A DNA stretch of 64,000 nt from Caldilineaceae bacterium. GTDB lineage: Bacteria > Chloroflexota > Anaerolineae > Caldilineales > Caldilineaceae. Of this stretch, positions 7,654-15,967 are shown piece after piece. Made by a program: the position numbers and the translations under genes. The number at the start of each line of letters is the position of its first letter. Within the stretch, counting starts at the first letter, position 1. The stretch covers positions 1 through 64,000 of the forward strand of contig JALHQH010000036.1 of NCBI GenBank assembly GCA_022842065.1. Direction: 5' to 3'. Under the pieces are notes generated by a model. The model did no database searches. It was not told the origin of the DNA and saw nothing but the letters and a program-made list of their open reading frames with translations.

Positions 7654-9063
7654 ATGGTCACAGAAGAACTGGTTCATCAAGCACTTTCGCTCTGGCATCA
7701 AAGTGATCAACAGGGAACGCCCTTTGCGCAACTGCTGCTCTGGCAGAATGCGCTCAACGGCCCCGCGGGGGGGATTCGCCGCGCCACCAACCAGGTGATC
7801 AACGATGGGTTGGCGCTGCTGGGGATCGAAGATACCCAAGCGCGGCGCGTGATCGAGCTGCGTTTCCTGCGCGAGGAAGCGGGCAGCCAGATCGCCAACA
7901 TTCTGCATATTGCCGAAGGCACCGTCTGGCGCAAACAGCGGGCGGCGCTTACCCGGCTGGCCGCCATTCTGCAAACCGAGGAGACCAAGGCGCGCGCCGC
8001 GCGCATCGCCCGCTTTACCGCCCGGCTGGAGGCCCCTAGCGCGCGCGAACTTTTCGGCGTTGACGCCCATTTGGCGCAACTGCGTGAAGAGGTTAACCGC
8101 CAGGGCGCGCCGTGGCTGATCGCGATTGAAGGGATTGGCGGCATCGGCAAGACGGCGCTGACCAACGCGCTGGTGCACCACTTGCTTGGTGATGCCTACT
8201 GGCAAGAGGTGGCCTGGGTGACGGCACGGCAGCAGATCTTTAACGGCGGTGGGGCGATCAAGCCGATCCTGCGGCCGGCGCTGAGCACCGAGGCACTGGT
8301 CGATGGGCTGGTGGAGCAGTTGTTGCGCGCCGAGATTGGCACGTCGGTGCTGAGCATGGAACAGAAACGGGCGATGTTGCAGGCGCGGCTGCGGGCGCGT
8401 CCCCATCTCATTGTGATCGACAACCTGGAGACGCTGCTCGATGTTGAGACGCTGTTAGCCACCCTGCGGGCGTGGGCGAACCCAACCAAATTCCTGCTCA
8501 CCACGCGCTTCAGCCGCTTCTATGAAACCGATATCTTCCACTTTAGCGTGCCCGAACTGAGCCAGGCCGATGCCCTGGCGCTGGTACGCACCGAGGCCAA
8601 CGTGCGCAACAACGCGGCCTTGACCGCCGCCAGTGACGCTGAACTGCTGCCCATCTATACGACCGTGGGCGGCAACCCGCTGGCGTTGCGCCTGGTGGTG
8701 GGGCAGACGCACGTCCACGGGCTGCGCCATGTGCTGGCCGATCTACATGCGGCGCGCAGTCACAGTGTCGAACAACTTTATCATTACATTTATTGGCAGG
8801 CGTGGCACGCCCTGGATGAAGTAGCCCAACAGACCTTATTGATGATGCCGCTGGTGACCGAAGCGGGCGGCGATCTGGCCTTTTTAACGGCGATGGCGAC
8901 GGGTGCCAATCTCAGCGCCACCGCGGTCAGCGACGCGCTGACGCGTTTGGCCGGCCTGAGTTTGGTCGACAGCCGCGGTGGGCTGCATGAGCGGCGCTAT
9001 ACGATTCACGCACTGACGCGTACGTTTTTACAGGAGCAAGTGCTGAAATGGGGAGAGGAATAA
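7654..9063 (+). CDS. NB-ARC (STAND) ATPase with N-terminal HTH-like domain
   Basis: The 469-residue protein carries an N-terminal all-helical domain. Residues about 60-105 (DTQARRVIELRFLREEAGSQ to AEGTVWRKQRAALTRL) look like a sigma-region-4/HTH segment. An NB-ARC ATPase follows: Walker A GIGGIGKT at 160-167, Walker B HLIVIDNLE near 251-259, sensor LLTTRF near 281-286, GNPLAL near 335, and a winged-helix end. There is no C-terminal repeat array, which is short for a STAND protein. The plus-strand TPR protein at 10030-11211 could supply the missing sensor half; the PIN/UPF0175 pair lies between them on the other strand. It is probably a regulatory or defence switch whose HTH-like part could contact DNA or a partner. 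Confidence 0.8.
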   Translation: MVTEELVHQALSLWHQSDQQGTPFAQLLLWQNALNGPAGGIRRATNQVINDGLALLGIEDTQARRVIELRFLREEAGSQIANILHIAEGTVWRKQRAALTRLAAILQTEETKARAARIARFTARLEAPSARELFGVDAHLAQLREEVNRQGAPWLIAIEGIGGIGKTALTNALVHHLLGDAYWQEVAWVTARQQIFNGGGAIKPILRPALSTEALVDGLVEQLLRAEIGTSVLSMEQKRAMLQARLRARPHLIVIDNLETLLDVETLLATLRAWANPTKFLLTTRFSRFYETDIFHFSVPELSQADALALVRTEANVRNNAALTAASDAELLPIYTTVGGNPLALRLVVGQTHVHGLRHVLADLHAARSHSVEQLYHYIYWQAWHALDEVAQQTLLMMPLVTEAGGDLAFLTAMATGANLSATAVSDALTRLAGLSLVDSRGGLHERRYTIHALTRTFLQEQVLKWGEE

Positions 9064-9082
9064 TTAATTGAAAATGGAGAAC

Positions 9083-9124
9083 GGTTAATGGTTAATGGGG
9101 GTAGATCACCATTAACCATTAACT
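9083..9124. terminator. Inverted repeat between convergent genes
   Basis: GGTTAATGGTTAATGG at 9083 pairs with CCATTAACCATTAACT ending at 9124 (16 of 18 positions). It is built from a repeated GGTTAAT word and sits at the meeting point of the NB-ARC gene and the minus-strand antitoxin gene, so it can serve both. Related AATTGAAAATGGA words recur at 29107-29313. Confidence 0.5.
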
Positions 9125-9462
9125 AGTTGTCGTAAGGCATCGCTACTACCAAAAGTTTCAACTAATGTTTGCAAACCCTGCTTAAATTTTTGGGCGTTGG
9201 CCGGCGGTGTAATATCCCGGTTTTCCAGTTCGGTCAGCAGGTGATAAAGACTAACACCGGCATAACGAGCCGCCGCGCTGAGATCAACTTCACCTTGTTG
9301 ATAGCGCAAAATTGCCTGTTCCAGTTGATGTTGTGCCAGCCCTTTTAGAATCAAGCGCTTCATCAACGCGGCTTCCGAGACACCTTCCGCTTGACTGACT
9401 TGGGCTAACAGTTCGCTTTCTGTGCGGTCAAGGCGGACCGATTTTGTAAGTTCTTTGGCCAT
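9112..9462 (-). CDS. UPF0175-type antitoxin
   Basis: The 116-residue product has an N-terminal segment typical of DNA-binding antitoxins (KSVRLDRTESELLAQVSQAE) and a central UPF0175-like helix-turn-helix (YQQGEVDLSAAARYAGVSLY, then HLLTELENRDI). UPF0175 proteins usually pair with a PIN/DUF3368 toxin, neutralise it and repress their own operon. The toxin-like gene lies 6 bases upstream on the same strand, so the pair forms an operon with the toxin first, the reverse of the usual order. An AAAGGAA ribosome site lies upstream of the ATG, inside the end of the toxin gene. Confidence 0.8.
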   Translation of the reverse strand: MAKELTKSVRLDRTESELLAQVSQAEGVSEAALMKRLILKGLAQHQLEQAILRYQQGEVDLSAAARYAGVSLYHLLTELENRDITPPANAQKFKQGLQTLVETFGSSDALRQLVNG

Positions 9463-9468
9463 TGGGTC

Positions 9469-9969
9469 TTAAATTCCTTTCCGGCGCGCCAGGGTTTCCA
9501 GTAAGGTCAACGATTGTCGTTTTAATTGTTTATTGGCGCGGATCTGTTTAATCGCATCGACAGCTTGTATATAGCTGATTCGACCGTGATCAAAGCATAG
9601 AACCGTTAACTCAGCGGCGCCGACAACAGATAACCCTGCTGCTTTGGCACGATGATAAGGATTCGCATCATCCATTAATAAGAAGTATTTTTGTTCAATC
9701 GCCAACGCAATTGCACTATTTTCGCCAACCTGAAACCAATCAACCGGCGTTTGCGGATCTTGAATGACAACTTGACCCGCTGCTACCCAAGTATCAAATA
9801 TGACTGAACTGTGCGCAGCAATACCAAGTACGGTTTGTGGATAGCGGACTTCAGCGGCAACAATATTTGGTGCAAAGAGCACAAAATAAGCCGGCACATG
9901 CGCAATAATCTCACCCCGGCAGGCGTTGATCCAAAACGAAGCATCGACTGATGCATTTTGCTTCACCAT
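9469..9969 (-). CDS. PIN-domain toxin (DUF3368-like)
   Basis: The 166-residue product matches the PIN layout: a first acidic residue in the N-terminal strand (VDASFWINACRGE), an acidic residue in the next helix (NIVAAEVRYP), a central GENSAIALAIEQ helix and a later acidic pair in FLLMDDANPYHR. PIN toxins are metal-dependent ribonucleases that cleave tRNA or mRNA when the antitoxin is lost. Its partner follows 6 bases downstream. The gene is divergent from the TPR gene at 10030 with only about 60 bases between starts. Confidence 0.8.
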   Translation of the reverse strand: MVKQNASVDASFWINACRGEIIAHVPAYFVLFAPNIVAAEVRYPQTVLGIAAHSSVIFDTWVAAGQVVIQDPQTPVDWFQVGENSAIALAIEQKYFLLMDDANPYHRAKAAGLSVVGAAELTVLCFDHGRISYIQAVDAIKQIRANKQLKRQSLTLLETLARRKGI

Positions 9970-10029
9970 GTGGGTATCGTATCACCCGTTGCAACCTTTG
10001 TCAACAAGCAAGCGGATCTCGGCCCAACC

Positions 10030-11211
10030 ATGCAACCACAAACACTCTTCACCAACTATATTATCGCCGGCATCACCGCTCTGTTGGCGCGCGTACGAGC
10101 CGCCGCGTATATCGTGCCCGAAGCAGACCGCCAACAAGCGTGGCATCTGCTGAGCTTTGGGTTAAAGTTGGATGACGCCTGGCCGGTGACGCGCGATCTG
10201 TTGTTGGCCTTAGCACCCAAGATGGAGTTGGCCGGTTTTCGCGAGGAGTGGATTCCCTATTTAGTGAAAGGGATTCAATGCGCGCAAAAGGTTGGTGATG
10301 ATCTGGTTGCCGCTGAATGCGAATTACAGATTGGGATGCTTTATCGACTGATGAGTCGCTTGGAAGAGGCAGAACACTGGACAACGGCAAGTGTTAAACG
10401 TTTTGTAGAGCACATGGATGCGCAAGGCCAAGCGCGTGCCTTCAACGAACTAGCGTGGCTGGAACAATTACAGCGTCGCTATGCAGAAGCGACATGTCAT
10501 GTTGAACAAGCACTCGCAATCCTAAACGAACTGGATCCAGAGCGCGCAATGTGCTATCGCGTACAAGGAATGATTGCCATTGGGCAAGGGCGTTTCCAAG
10601 ACGCTGAGCGCTATCACCGTAAAGCGCTTGCCGGCTTCGAAGCGCAAAAAGATTACCGAAAAACGGCATGGGGTCTTCAGAATATTGCTTATACGCTACG
10701 TGAAATAAAGGATTTTGAGCAAGCAATTCCGCTTTATCAAAAAGCGGAGGTGATTCTAAAAGAAATCAATGATAGCTATCATTGGGCTGTTGTCAATCTA
10801 AATCTAGGGATAACACTTTATCATGCCGGAAAATCCGAAAATGCGTTAGTTCCATACAATAATGCACAGAATGTGTTTAGCCGGATGCAAAACAAATTGT
10901 CTTTAGCACACACTCACAGTAATTTAGGACTCTGCTATATTGCACAACAACAGTATGAACTAGCAGAAAACGCCTTTCAAACCGCAATGACGATTTTTGC
11001 GGAAATTCATGAACAGGGTTGGTTAGTGAACTCAATGGATGGCTTAGCAATGACCTACATTGCTACTAAGCAGTACCAGAAAGCGATCTCTGTTCTCGAA
11101 CAAGCCTGTAAGATGTTACCTGCGATTGCTGAAACGCTTAATTATAAATATTTGTGTGATTCACTGGCGGAGCATTGGCAAATAGCGTACAAAGGCCAGA
11201 CGTCACTATAA
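10030..11211 (+). CDS. TPR-repeat protein, probable sensor partner of a STAND ATPase
   Basis: The product is about 393 residues from the ATG at 10030 (MQPQTLFTNYIIAG). An upstream in-frame start at 9958 would overlap the divergent toxin gene and is less likely. From about residue 85 onward it is a run of TPR hairpins (for example GRFQDAERYHRKALAGFEAQ, YHAGKSENALVPYNNAQNVF, QYELAENAFQTAMTIFAEI). There is no ATPase or enzymatic domain. TPR arrays bind peptides or partner proteins, and in STAND systems they act as the sensing half. The first 300 bases are GC-rich and the rest is clearly more AT-rich, like the STAND gene at 1029-3686. The stop codon lies close to a hairpin. Confidence 0.7.
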   Translation: MQPQTLFTNYIIAGITALLARVRAAAYIVPEADRQQAWHLLSFGLKLDDAWPVTRDLLLALAPKMELAGFREEWIPYLVKGIQCAQKVGDDLVAAECELQIGMLYRLMSRLEEAEHWTTASVKRFVEHMDAQGQARAFNELAWLEQLQRRYAEATCHVEQALAILNELDPERAMCYRVQGMIAIGQGRFQDAERYHRKALAGFEAQKDYRKTAWGLQNIAYTLREIKDFEQAIPLYQKAEVILKEINDSYHWAVVNLNLGITLYHAGKSENALVPYNNAQNVFSRMQNKLSLAHTHSNLGLCYIAQQQYELAENAFQTAMTIFAEIHEQGWLVNSMDGLAMTYIATKQYQKAISVLEQACKMLPAIAETLNYKYLCDSLAEHWQIAYKGQTSL

Positions 11212-11234
11212 TTTTCATAGCAACGTCTGGCTTT
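11191..11234 (+). terminator. Hairpin overlapping the end of the TPR gene
   Basis: AAAGGCCAGACGT pairs with ACGTCTGGCTTT with one bulged base. The left arm lies inside the last codons of the TPR gene. No long T-tract follows. Confidence 0.5.
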
Positions 11235-11253
11235 GTGGTTAGGTTACTTGGAT

Positions 11254-11418
11254 CTAGCAGCCGCCTCCGCCACCAGTTTGACAAGCATAGACCGGCGTGC
11301 CGGCCTCAACCCCGGCCATTTCCAGGGCAACGGGGCCATAGGCGGCGGTCACGGCGACCAGGGCGGCGACGAACAAAGCGATGATCCAACGACGAGTCAT
11401 GTGTAGACCTGTAATCAT
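11254..11418 (-). CDS. Small membrane or exported peptide with a C-terminal CQTGGGGGC tail
   Basis: The 54-residue peptide starts at the ATG at 11418, fixed by a GGAGG ribosome site about 8 bases upstream. It has a basic start (MITGLHMTRR), a 20-residue hydrophobic helix (residues 11-30) and a short tail ending in ACQTGGGGGC. The helix plus AYG/AAYGPVALEM region could be a signal peptide or a single membrane anchor, leaving a Gly-rich tail bracketed by two cysteines outside. I recognise no family. Possible roles are a secreted or modified peptide, a TA-type membrane peptide, or a substrate for one of the nearby proteases. It is divergent from the sigma-factor gene. Confidence 0.55.
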   Translation of the reverse strand: MITGLHMTRRWIIALFVAALVAVTAAYGPVALEMAGVEAGTPVYACQTGGGGGC

Positions 11419-11839
11419 GATGTATTCCTCCATTAGGATACAGAGCACTGCCCTCCCTGCCCAGGAAAGGTGGCGAAAGCCAGCCTTCGCGCAGGCGCAG
11501 GGATGGGCGAGTGCAACAGAATAAATAGAGGCCCATCGAGTTGGGGATCCCGCCGAACGGTTGGCAAGCGTCCAAGATCAGTGCATGATCGCGTGATGAT
11601 AGTCATCGATCAGTCCGCGATCAGCTGCGCCGTGGTAGCCTGACAACAGTCGGCACACGCGTGTTGCCCCAATGAGCACAGGTAGTTCAGTTCAGTTGTT
11701 AAAGAGCGTCTGCGCAGGTGCGAAGGCAAACTGTCTTCGACTAAGCCTGCCTGTCCACTAGCGATGTAGCAGGCAGGCTTATTGACAAGGACGCACCGAC
11801 CAGCAAATTTCTTTTATAAGCTGTGATGAGGATTAAATC
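11419..11839. other. Divergent regulatory region upstream of the sigma-factor gene
   Basis: This 421-base gap has no recognisable gene. It contains a hairpin at 11743-11780 (AAGCCTGCCTG / CAGGCAGGCTT) immediately followed by TTGACA at 11782, a possible -35 element with only a weak -10 partner. A GGTGGC-GAAA-GCCAGCC stem-loop near 11470 caught the eye but matches no riboswitch consensus I know. Confidence 0.4.
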
Positions 11840-12529
11840 GTGTTGATCTCCCCTATACCCAGCACCAACGAGCGATTGATCACGATGAAGCAGGGCCGTA
11901 CAAACCAAGAGTGGCTTGATGCAATGCGCGGTCAACAGGGCAGCGCCGCCCAAAAAGCCGCCTACTTAGATCTGGCGAATTACCTGTACAAGACGGCGTT
12001 CAACTATCTATTAAAACGCCAGAACGATGTTGCCCTGCTCGCCGAGCAACCAAGCAATGCCGTCGCCGCATTGGCACAAGATTGCGTCCAGGATACCCTG
12101 CTCAAGCTGTGGGCGAATGAGAGTGCCCTGCTCAATCAATATCAGGGGAAGGGGCGCTTTCTCGGCTGGGCAGCGCTGATTATCCGCAACCATGTTGCCG
12201 GCCTGCTGCGCCGACCGCCATATAGCAGAGAGGTTCTCCCGCCCGCCGATTTGGTCAATTATGCCGACGGTGCGCAGCCTTATGTCGCGCAGATCTCCAG
12301 CCAAGAGGTCGGCGAATGTCTACAAGCTTGTCTGGATGCACTGCCCGATCTGCGGCGCGAAGTATTGATCAGCTGTATCCTCCACGGCGAGCGCTCCAAA
12401 GTGGTCGCCGCGCGCCTGGTTCGTACAGTTAATGCGGTGGATCAACTCGTTTTACAGGCGAAGCGGCAGGTACGGGAATGTTTACAGCAGAAGGGGATTG
12501 GCCCCGAGGTATTAGCACTCTTTGGCTGA
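11840..12529 (+). CDS. Sigma-70-family (ECF-like) RNA polymerase sigma factor
   Basis: The 229-residue protein has region 2 at about residues 35-115 (LANYLYKTAFNYLL, then QDCVQDTLLKLWANESALLN and GRFLGWAALIIRNHVAGLLR), the core-binding and -10 recognition segment, and a region-4-like helix-turn-helix near 165-210 (ALPDLRREVLISCILHGERS, then KVVAARLVRTVNAVDQLV). A GTG start at 11840 is supported by GAGGAT 8 bases upstream; an ATG at 11885 is the alternative. ECF factors are normally held by an anti-sigma factor, and a zinc-finger protein follows in the same direction. A TPR-CHAT protease then faces them, so proteolytic release is a plausible control route. Confidence 0.8.
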   Translation: MLISPIPSTNERLITMKQGRTNQEWLDAMRGQQGSAAQKAAYLDLANYLYKTAFNYLLKRQNDVALLAEQPSNAVAALAQDCVQDTLLKLWANESALLNQYQGKGRFLGWAALIIRNHVAGLLRRPPYSREVLPPADLVNYADGAQPYVAQISSQEVGECLQACLDALPDLRREVLISCILHGERSKVVAARLVRTVNAVDQLVLQAKRQVRECLQQKGIGPEVLALFG

Positions 12530-12592
12530 GGCCGCGGCACGCGATCGCGTAAGTGTCACGAAGTATTCGTCACGGTTGAAGTGCGGAGCAAC

Positions 12593-12656
12593 AATCCCGG
12601 AATGGGCCACGCAGACTCACTCTGTACCGAGAAATTTCCTGGCCCATTCCGGGATT
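12593..12656 (+). terminator. Perfect 17-bp hairpin between sigma and anti-sigma-like genes
   Basis: AATCCCGGAATGGGCCA at 12593-12609 pairs exactly with 12640-12656. It separates the sigma gene from the next gene, so it may end or attenuate transcription. No T-tract. Confidence 0.5.
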
Positions 12657-12774
12657 ATTCGGTTGACAAGTGGCAAAAACTAATGACACTACCCAATCGC
12701 TGTTCTAGCCAAAACCAATGAAAGAAAAATGCTGGGTCAGGCGTCTCTGTTTAAAGACGCTGGAGTCAAAATTT

Positions 12775-13524
12775 ATGGATCAAGCACAAATCAAATTACT
12801 GCTCACTAACCTATTTAGCCCAGATCAGATCAGCGATGCGCCCTGTCATCCCAACCAAGCAGAAATCGTGGCCTATATCGAGGCCGAGTTAGAACAGGGC
12901 CACGCCGCCGCTGATCCGGCGTTGCAAAGCCAGCTCGCCATTTGTGCTTCCTGTCGCACACTCTATACAGAACTAAAAGCGCTGCTGCAATTGGAACAAG
13001 CGGCGCAGTTAGTCGAGCCGCCAAGCGCGACCTTTGATCTCAGCTTTTTGCAAGAGACAGCCAGTCCGCAGGCCCAAGTGCGTAGCCAGCCTGCGCTTGC
13101 CCCGCCACCAACCGCGGCACGAAGGCAGGTAGATTCACTGCGCTGGCGGGTAAATGAGTTTGGCCATCTGCTGGTGGCTTTGTCCGCCGAGTTTTTGGAC
13201 TCGCTCCAACCTGCCCCTCAAGCGGCTTATCTAAAAGCGCCGGTACGCAATCTCTTCACCGTGACATCGCCGTCATTGATGGCTGATCTCAGTGTCACCC
13301 TGGCGGTGAACATGCCCCGGCGCCAACCGGAGGCATGTATTGTGAGTGTGACGGCCGATATTCCCAGCCGTGGCGGCTGGCCCAATTTGGGCGGGACCAC
13401 CGTGAAGCTGGCACTCGACGATGCTACTATTGCCACGGGGACGACCGATGCCTTTGGCAAAGTTGCCTTTGCGGACATTGCGCGTGCGGATCTCAGTCGG
13501 TTGCAGCTTACCGTGATCCCCTGA
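12775..13524 (+). CDS. Zinc-finger anti-sigma-like protein with a C-terminal Ig/carrier-type domain
   Basis: The product is about 249 residues from the ATG at 12775, preferred because GGAG lies 9 bases upstream; the frame also extends to 12718 without a ribosome site. Residues 24-60 follow the zf-HC2 anti-sigma pattern (CHPNQAEIVAYIEAELEQG, then SQLAICASC), with C24, C57 and C60 present but the usual His replaced by Gln53; His25 might substitute. A Pro/Ala-rich linker leads to a C-terminal beta domain (TVKLALDDATIATGTTDAFG, then KVAFADI) like the regulatory Ig-like domains of Cna-B/carboxypeptidase type. There is no membrane helix, so it would act in the cytoplasm. The position directly after a sigma gene suggests it binds that sigma factor. 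Confidence 0.65.
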   Translation: MDQAQIKLLLTNLFSPDQISDAPCHPNQAEIVAYIEAELEQGHAAADPALQSQLAICASCRTLYTELKALLQLEQAAQLVEPPSATFDLSFLQETASPQAQVRSQPALAPPPTAARRQVDSLRWRVNEFGHLLVALSAEFLDSLQPAPQAAYLKAPVRNLFTVTSPSLMADLSVTLAVNMPRRQPEACIVSVTADIPSRGGWPNLGGTTVKLALDDATIATGTTDAFGKVAFADIARADLSRLQLTVIP

Positions 13525-13550
13525 CCCGACAACGGTAACGCGGCGCGACG

Positions 13551-15920
13551 TCAAGCACGCCCGATCTGCGGATCGCCGATGAGCACAAACGGTGCCCAGA
13601 ATTTGGGATCGGCGAAGATCAGTGCCTCATCATCTTCGCCGTGCAAAAGCGGATTGGACAGTGGGTCAGCGACAAGCAGCGGCTGGGAAGCAAAGCTTTT
13701 CAGGTACTGATCGGCCTGGCGCAGTGGCGATATTTCACCCGCAGACGTATGCTGCGCAATGTGTTGGGAGAGAATGAGAAGTGCCTCTTTGCGGGTCAAC
13801 TGGCGCAGATAGAGTTGGGCGGCTTTGAGCGCCGCGGCATAAGGCAGCCCCTGTTGAAGCAAGGCGTAGAATTTCTCAGCGAAGATCAACGTCGAACGTT
13901 CATCAACTTGCCAGAGGGTCGCAATGATTGCCGGCGTCCCGGCGTACATAAAGGCGCGAATCAGGCCATAAAGTTCATCGCCGCGCTGCACCTTACTCAG
14001 GCCACTTTCACAGGCACTCAGCGTCACGAGATTGCAATTGAGGCGCAGATTGTCCATGATCTCTTGACCGGTCAGCGTCTCGCCGGGGCCGATATGGAGT
14101 AGGGATTGCAGGGGGACATCTGGGTCAAATTCACCATGACAGGAGAAGTGGAGGGCGCGGTAATTGGGCGCTTGGGCATAGAGCGCAGCTTTTTTAGGCG
14201 ATGGCCCCACCAGCGCAACCCCTTGCGCCATGCGGGCGATATAGGCCGCTTCTTCCTCGGCAAAGTGGAGTTCCAGCCCTTCATCGCCATTATAGCCAAC
14301 CGCCAGACAACTGCCTGATGCGGGCGAGTGTGGCCTTTGCCGCTCCCGAAAGAGAATCGTGGCACTTGGCGCATAAACGATCTCTGGGCCATCCTCACGC
14401 AGCAGCGTGTCACCATCGGGGGCGATCAGCGCGTGGAAGGGGATGTAATGGAGAGGGCCGTGAGGGATGATGTAGAGGCAGCGTTTGCCTTGTAGCAGGT
14501 GGGCGATGGGTGCGATGAGCTTATCGTAAAGGGCACGGCGAATTGAAGGTGGCGAAAAAATGTCGCCACTCGATAGTGCGGTGTCACCTAAAACCAGCAT
14601 ATTTGGTGAAATATTGGCCTCAAATACCCTAAATGAATCAGCAGTCAATACAAAGATTAATGTTTTTGGTTCAGGGGCAAGCACATTATTCGCAGCTTGT
14701 TGTTCTGTATTGTACGTATGACTGGGCTTACGCAAACCCGTACAATGGAATTCTACCAAAATATCATTTTCCCATAGGGCGGAGGACAAGGCAGGCACCG
14801 ATATGGTTACGTTCACCGCTTGGGGCGCGGCGGGAATTGGACCGACTAGTCGATCCAGAATAACGCGCGAACGTGCGTGCTCGGCGCTATCGAATGCCTG
14901 GGCGAGATCCCCAACTGCGACCGCTGCCAGCACTGAATTATCGTGAATGTTGACAATAGTTGAGAAAAAACCGCTGCGCGCTTCTTCTGAAGAGATCTGC
15001 GACCGAATCATTTCGAACAGTTGCATCGACTGTTGATAACAATGGATCGCCTGTTGGGACATTTTCACCCTTCGATAGAGCGATCCTTTGCTGGCCCAAA
15101 GGTGCGCTTGAAAAAACGTTTCCTGTTTTTGGCGAAAAATAATAAGCGCGTCATCATAGAGCAGGCACGTCTTTTCCCACTCGGCCTGATCGCTGAGTTG
15201 CAGCACATCAGCTAAGTACCAACTGGCGCAGGCAATATGAAAGTCATCTTGACGCAGCATTGAAAGCGACAAAAACTGTTGATAGCTTTCGCGGGCATGC
15301 TGATATTGCCCCAGGCAAGTATGGACACAACCTAACACTTGGTAAGTAATGGCGCGATGGCGTAAACCATCAATTTCATACAAATCTGTCTGGTGTGCAG
15401 CGGAAACATCAGTTTCCAGAATGGCAAGGGCTTCCTCACATTTGGCACGCGCCGTCTCGAGTACGTCTGTGCCTAAATCGCCGGCTTCAAAGCCGCGGTA
15501 ACAAGAAATGGCGATTTGGCGTAGCAACATCGTTTGTTTAATTGGTCGCTTGAGCGCTTGCCAGATCGCAATTCCCTTGTTCGACACATCGATTGACTCT
15601 GTCCAGCGCGCCTGATTCTCGTACGCGATACCGAGCGAAAGATAAAGATCAGCGCGTAGCTCTTGCGCCGGATTAGCGGCCAAGACTTGTTGAAAGCTCC
15701 GCTCAGCCTTTGCCCAATCGCGGTGCTGTTCTTGCGCTAAAACACCGGAGAGATAGTTCGCCCACAGCAGATAGTCAGGTTGGTCAGCGCGCTGGGCGCG
15801 CATTTGATCCAAGATCAGCGCGGCCTGGGTAAATTGCAATTGATTGAGGGCTTTAAAGAAACCATCGATCATCGGATCATAGCCACTCGGGTTAACTTGC
15901 ATACGTGACACTTTCTTCAA
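13551..15920 (-). CDS. TPR-CHAT caspase-like protease
   Basis: The 789-residue protein has an N-terminal half of TPR-type helical repeats (about residues 20-350) and a C-terminal CHAT peptidase domain (about 385-789). The CHAT marks are clear: IIPHGPLHYIPFHAL near 484-498, the catalytic His in HFSCHGEFD (H595), the catalytic Cys in TLSACESG (C637), GLIRAFMYAGTPAIIATLWQ, and the closing WAPFVLIGDP. CHAT proteins are clan CD cysteine proteases related to caspases and separase; TPR-CHAT proteins act as regulated proteases in prokaryotic immunity. The residues between about 710 and 770 look like an insert. The frame begins with TTG at 15920; an ATG at 15902 is also possible. It converges on the anti-sigma-like gene and diverges from the HhH gene by 47 bases. 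Confidence 0.85.
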   Translation of the reverse strand: MKKVSRMQVNPSGYDPMIDGFFKALNQLQFTQAALILDQMRAQRADQPDYLLWANYLSGVLAQEQHRDWAKAERSFQQVLAANPAQELRADLYLSLGIAYENQARWTESIDVSNKGIAIWQALKRPIKQTMLLRQIAISCYRGFEAGDLGTDVLETARAKCEEALAILETDVSAAHQTDLYEIDGLRHRAITYQVLGCVHTCLGQYQHARESYQQFLSLSMLRQDDFHIACASWYLADVLQLSDQAEWEKTCLLYDDALIIFRQKQETFFQAHLWASKGSLYRRVKMSQQAIHCYQQSMQLFEMIRSQISSEEARSGFFSTIVNIHDNSVLAAVAVGDLAQAFDSAEHARSRVILDRLVGPIPAAPQAVNVTISVPALSSALWENDILVEFHCTGLRKPSHTYNTEQQAANNVLAPEPKTLIFVLTADSFRVFEANISPNMLVLGDTALSSGDIFSPPSIRRALYDKLIAPIAHLLQGKRCLYIIPHGPLHYIPFHALIAPDGDTLLREDGPEIVYAPSATILFRERQRPHSPASGSCLAVGYNGDEGLELHFAEEEAAYIARMAQGVALVGPSPKKAALYAQAPNYRALHFSCHGEFDPDVPLQSLLHIGPGETLTGQEIMDNLRLNCNLVTLSACESGLSKVQRGDELYGLIRAFMYAGTPAIIATLWQVDERSTLIFAEKFYALLQQGLPYAAALKAAQLYLRQLTRKEALLILSQHIAQHTSAGEISPLRQADQYLKSFASQPLLVADPLSNPLLHGEDDEALIFADPKFWAPFVLIGDPQIGRA

Positions 15921-15967
15921 TCGAGTTTGATCTCATACAAAGCAAATAAACAGCAAGGAGCATACAG

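Noticed and set aside
7630..8406. Minus-strand open frame of 258 codons.
   Set aside because: It is antisense to the NB-ARC gene, whose Walker motifs are clear.
11460..11520. Stem-loop with a GAAA tetraloop that recalls a GEMM-type riboswitch.
   Set aside because: The second conserved stem and the CGCAAAGCC element of c-di-GMP riboswitches are absent.
12718..12774. Longer N-terminus of the anti-sigma-like protein.
   Set aside because: There is no ribosome site before 12718, while GGAG precedes the ATG at 12775.
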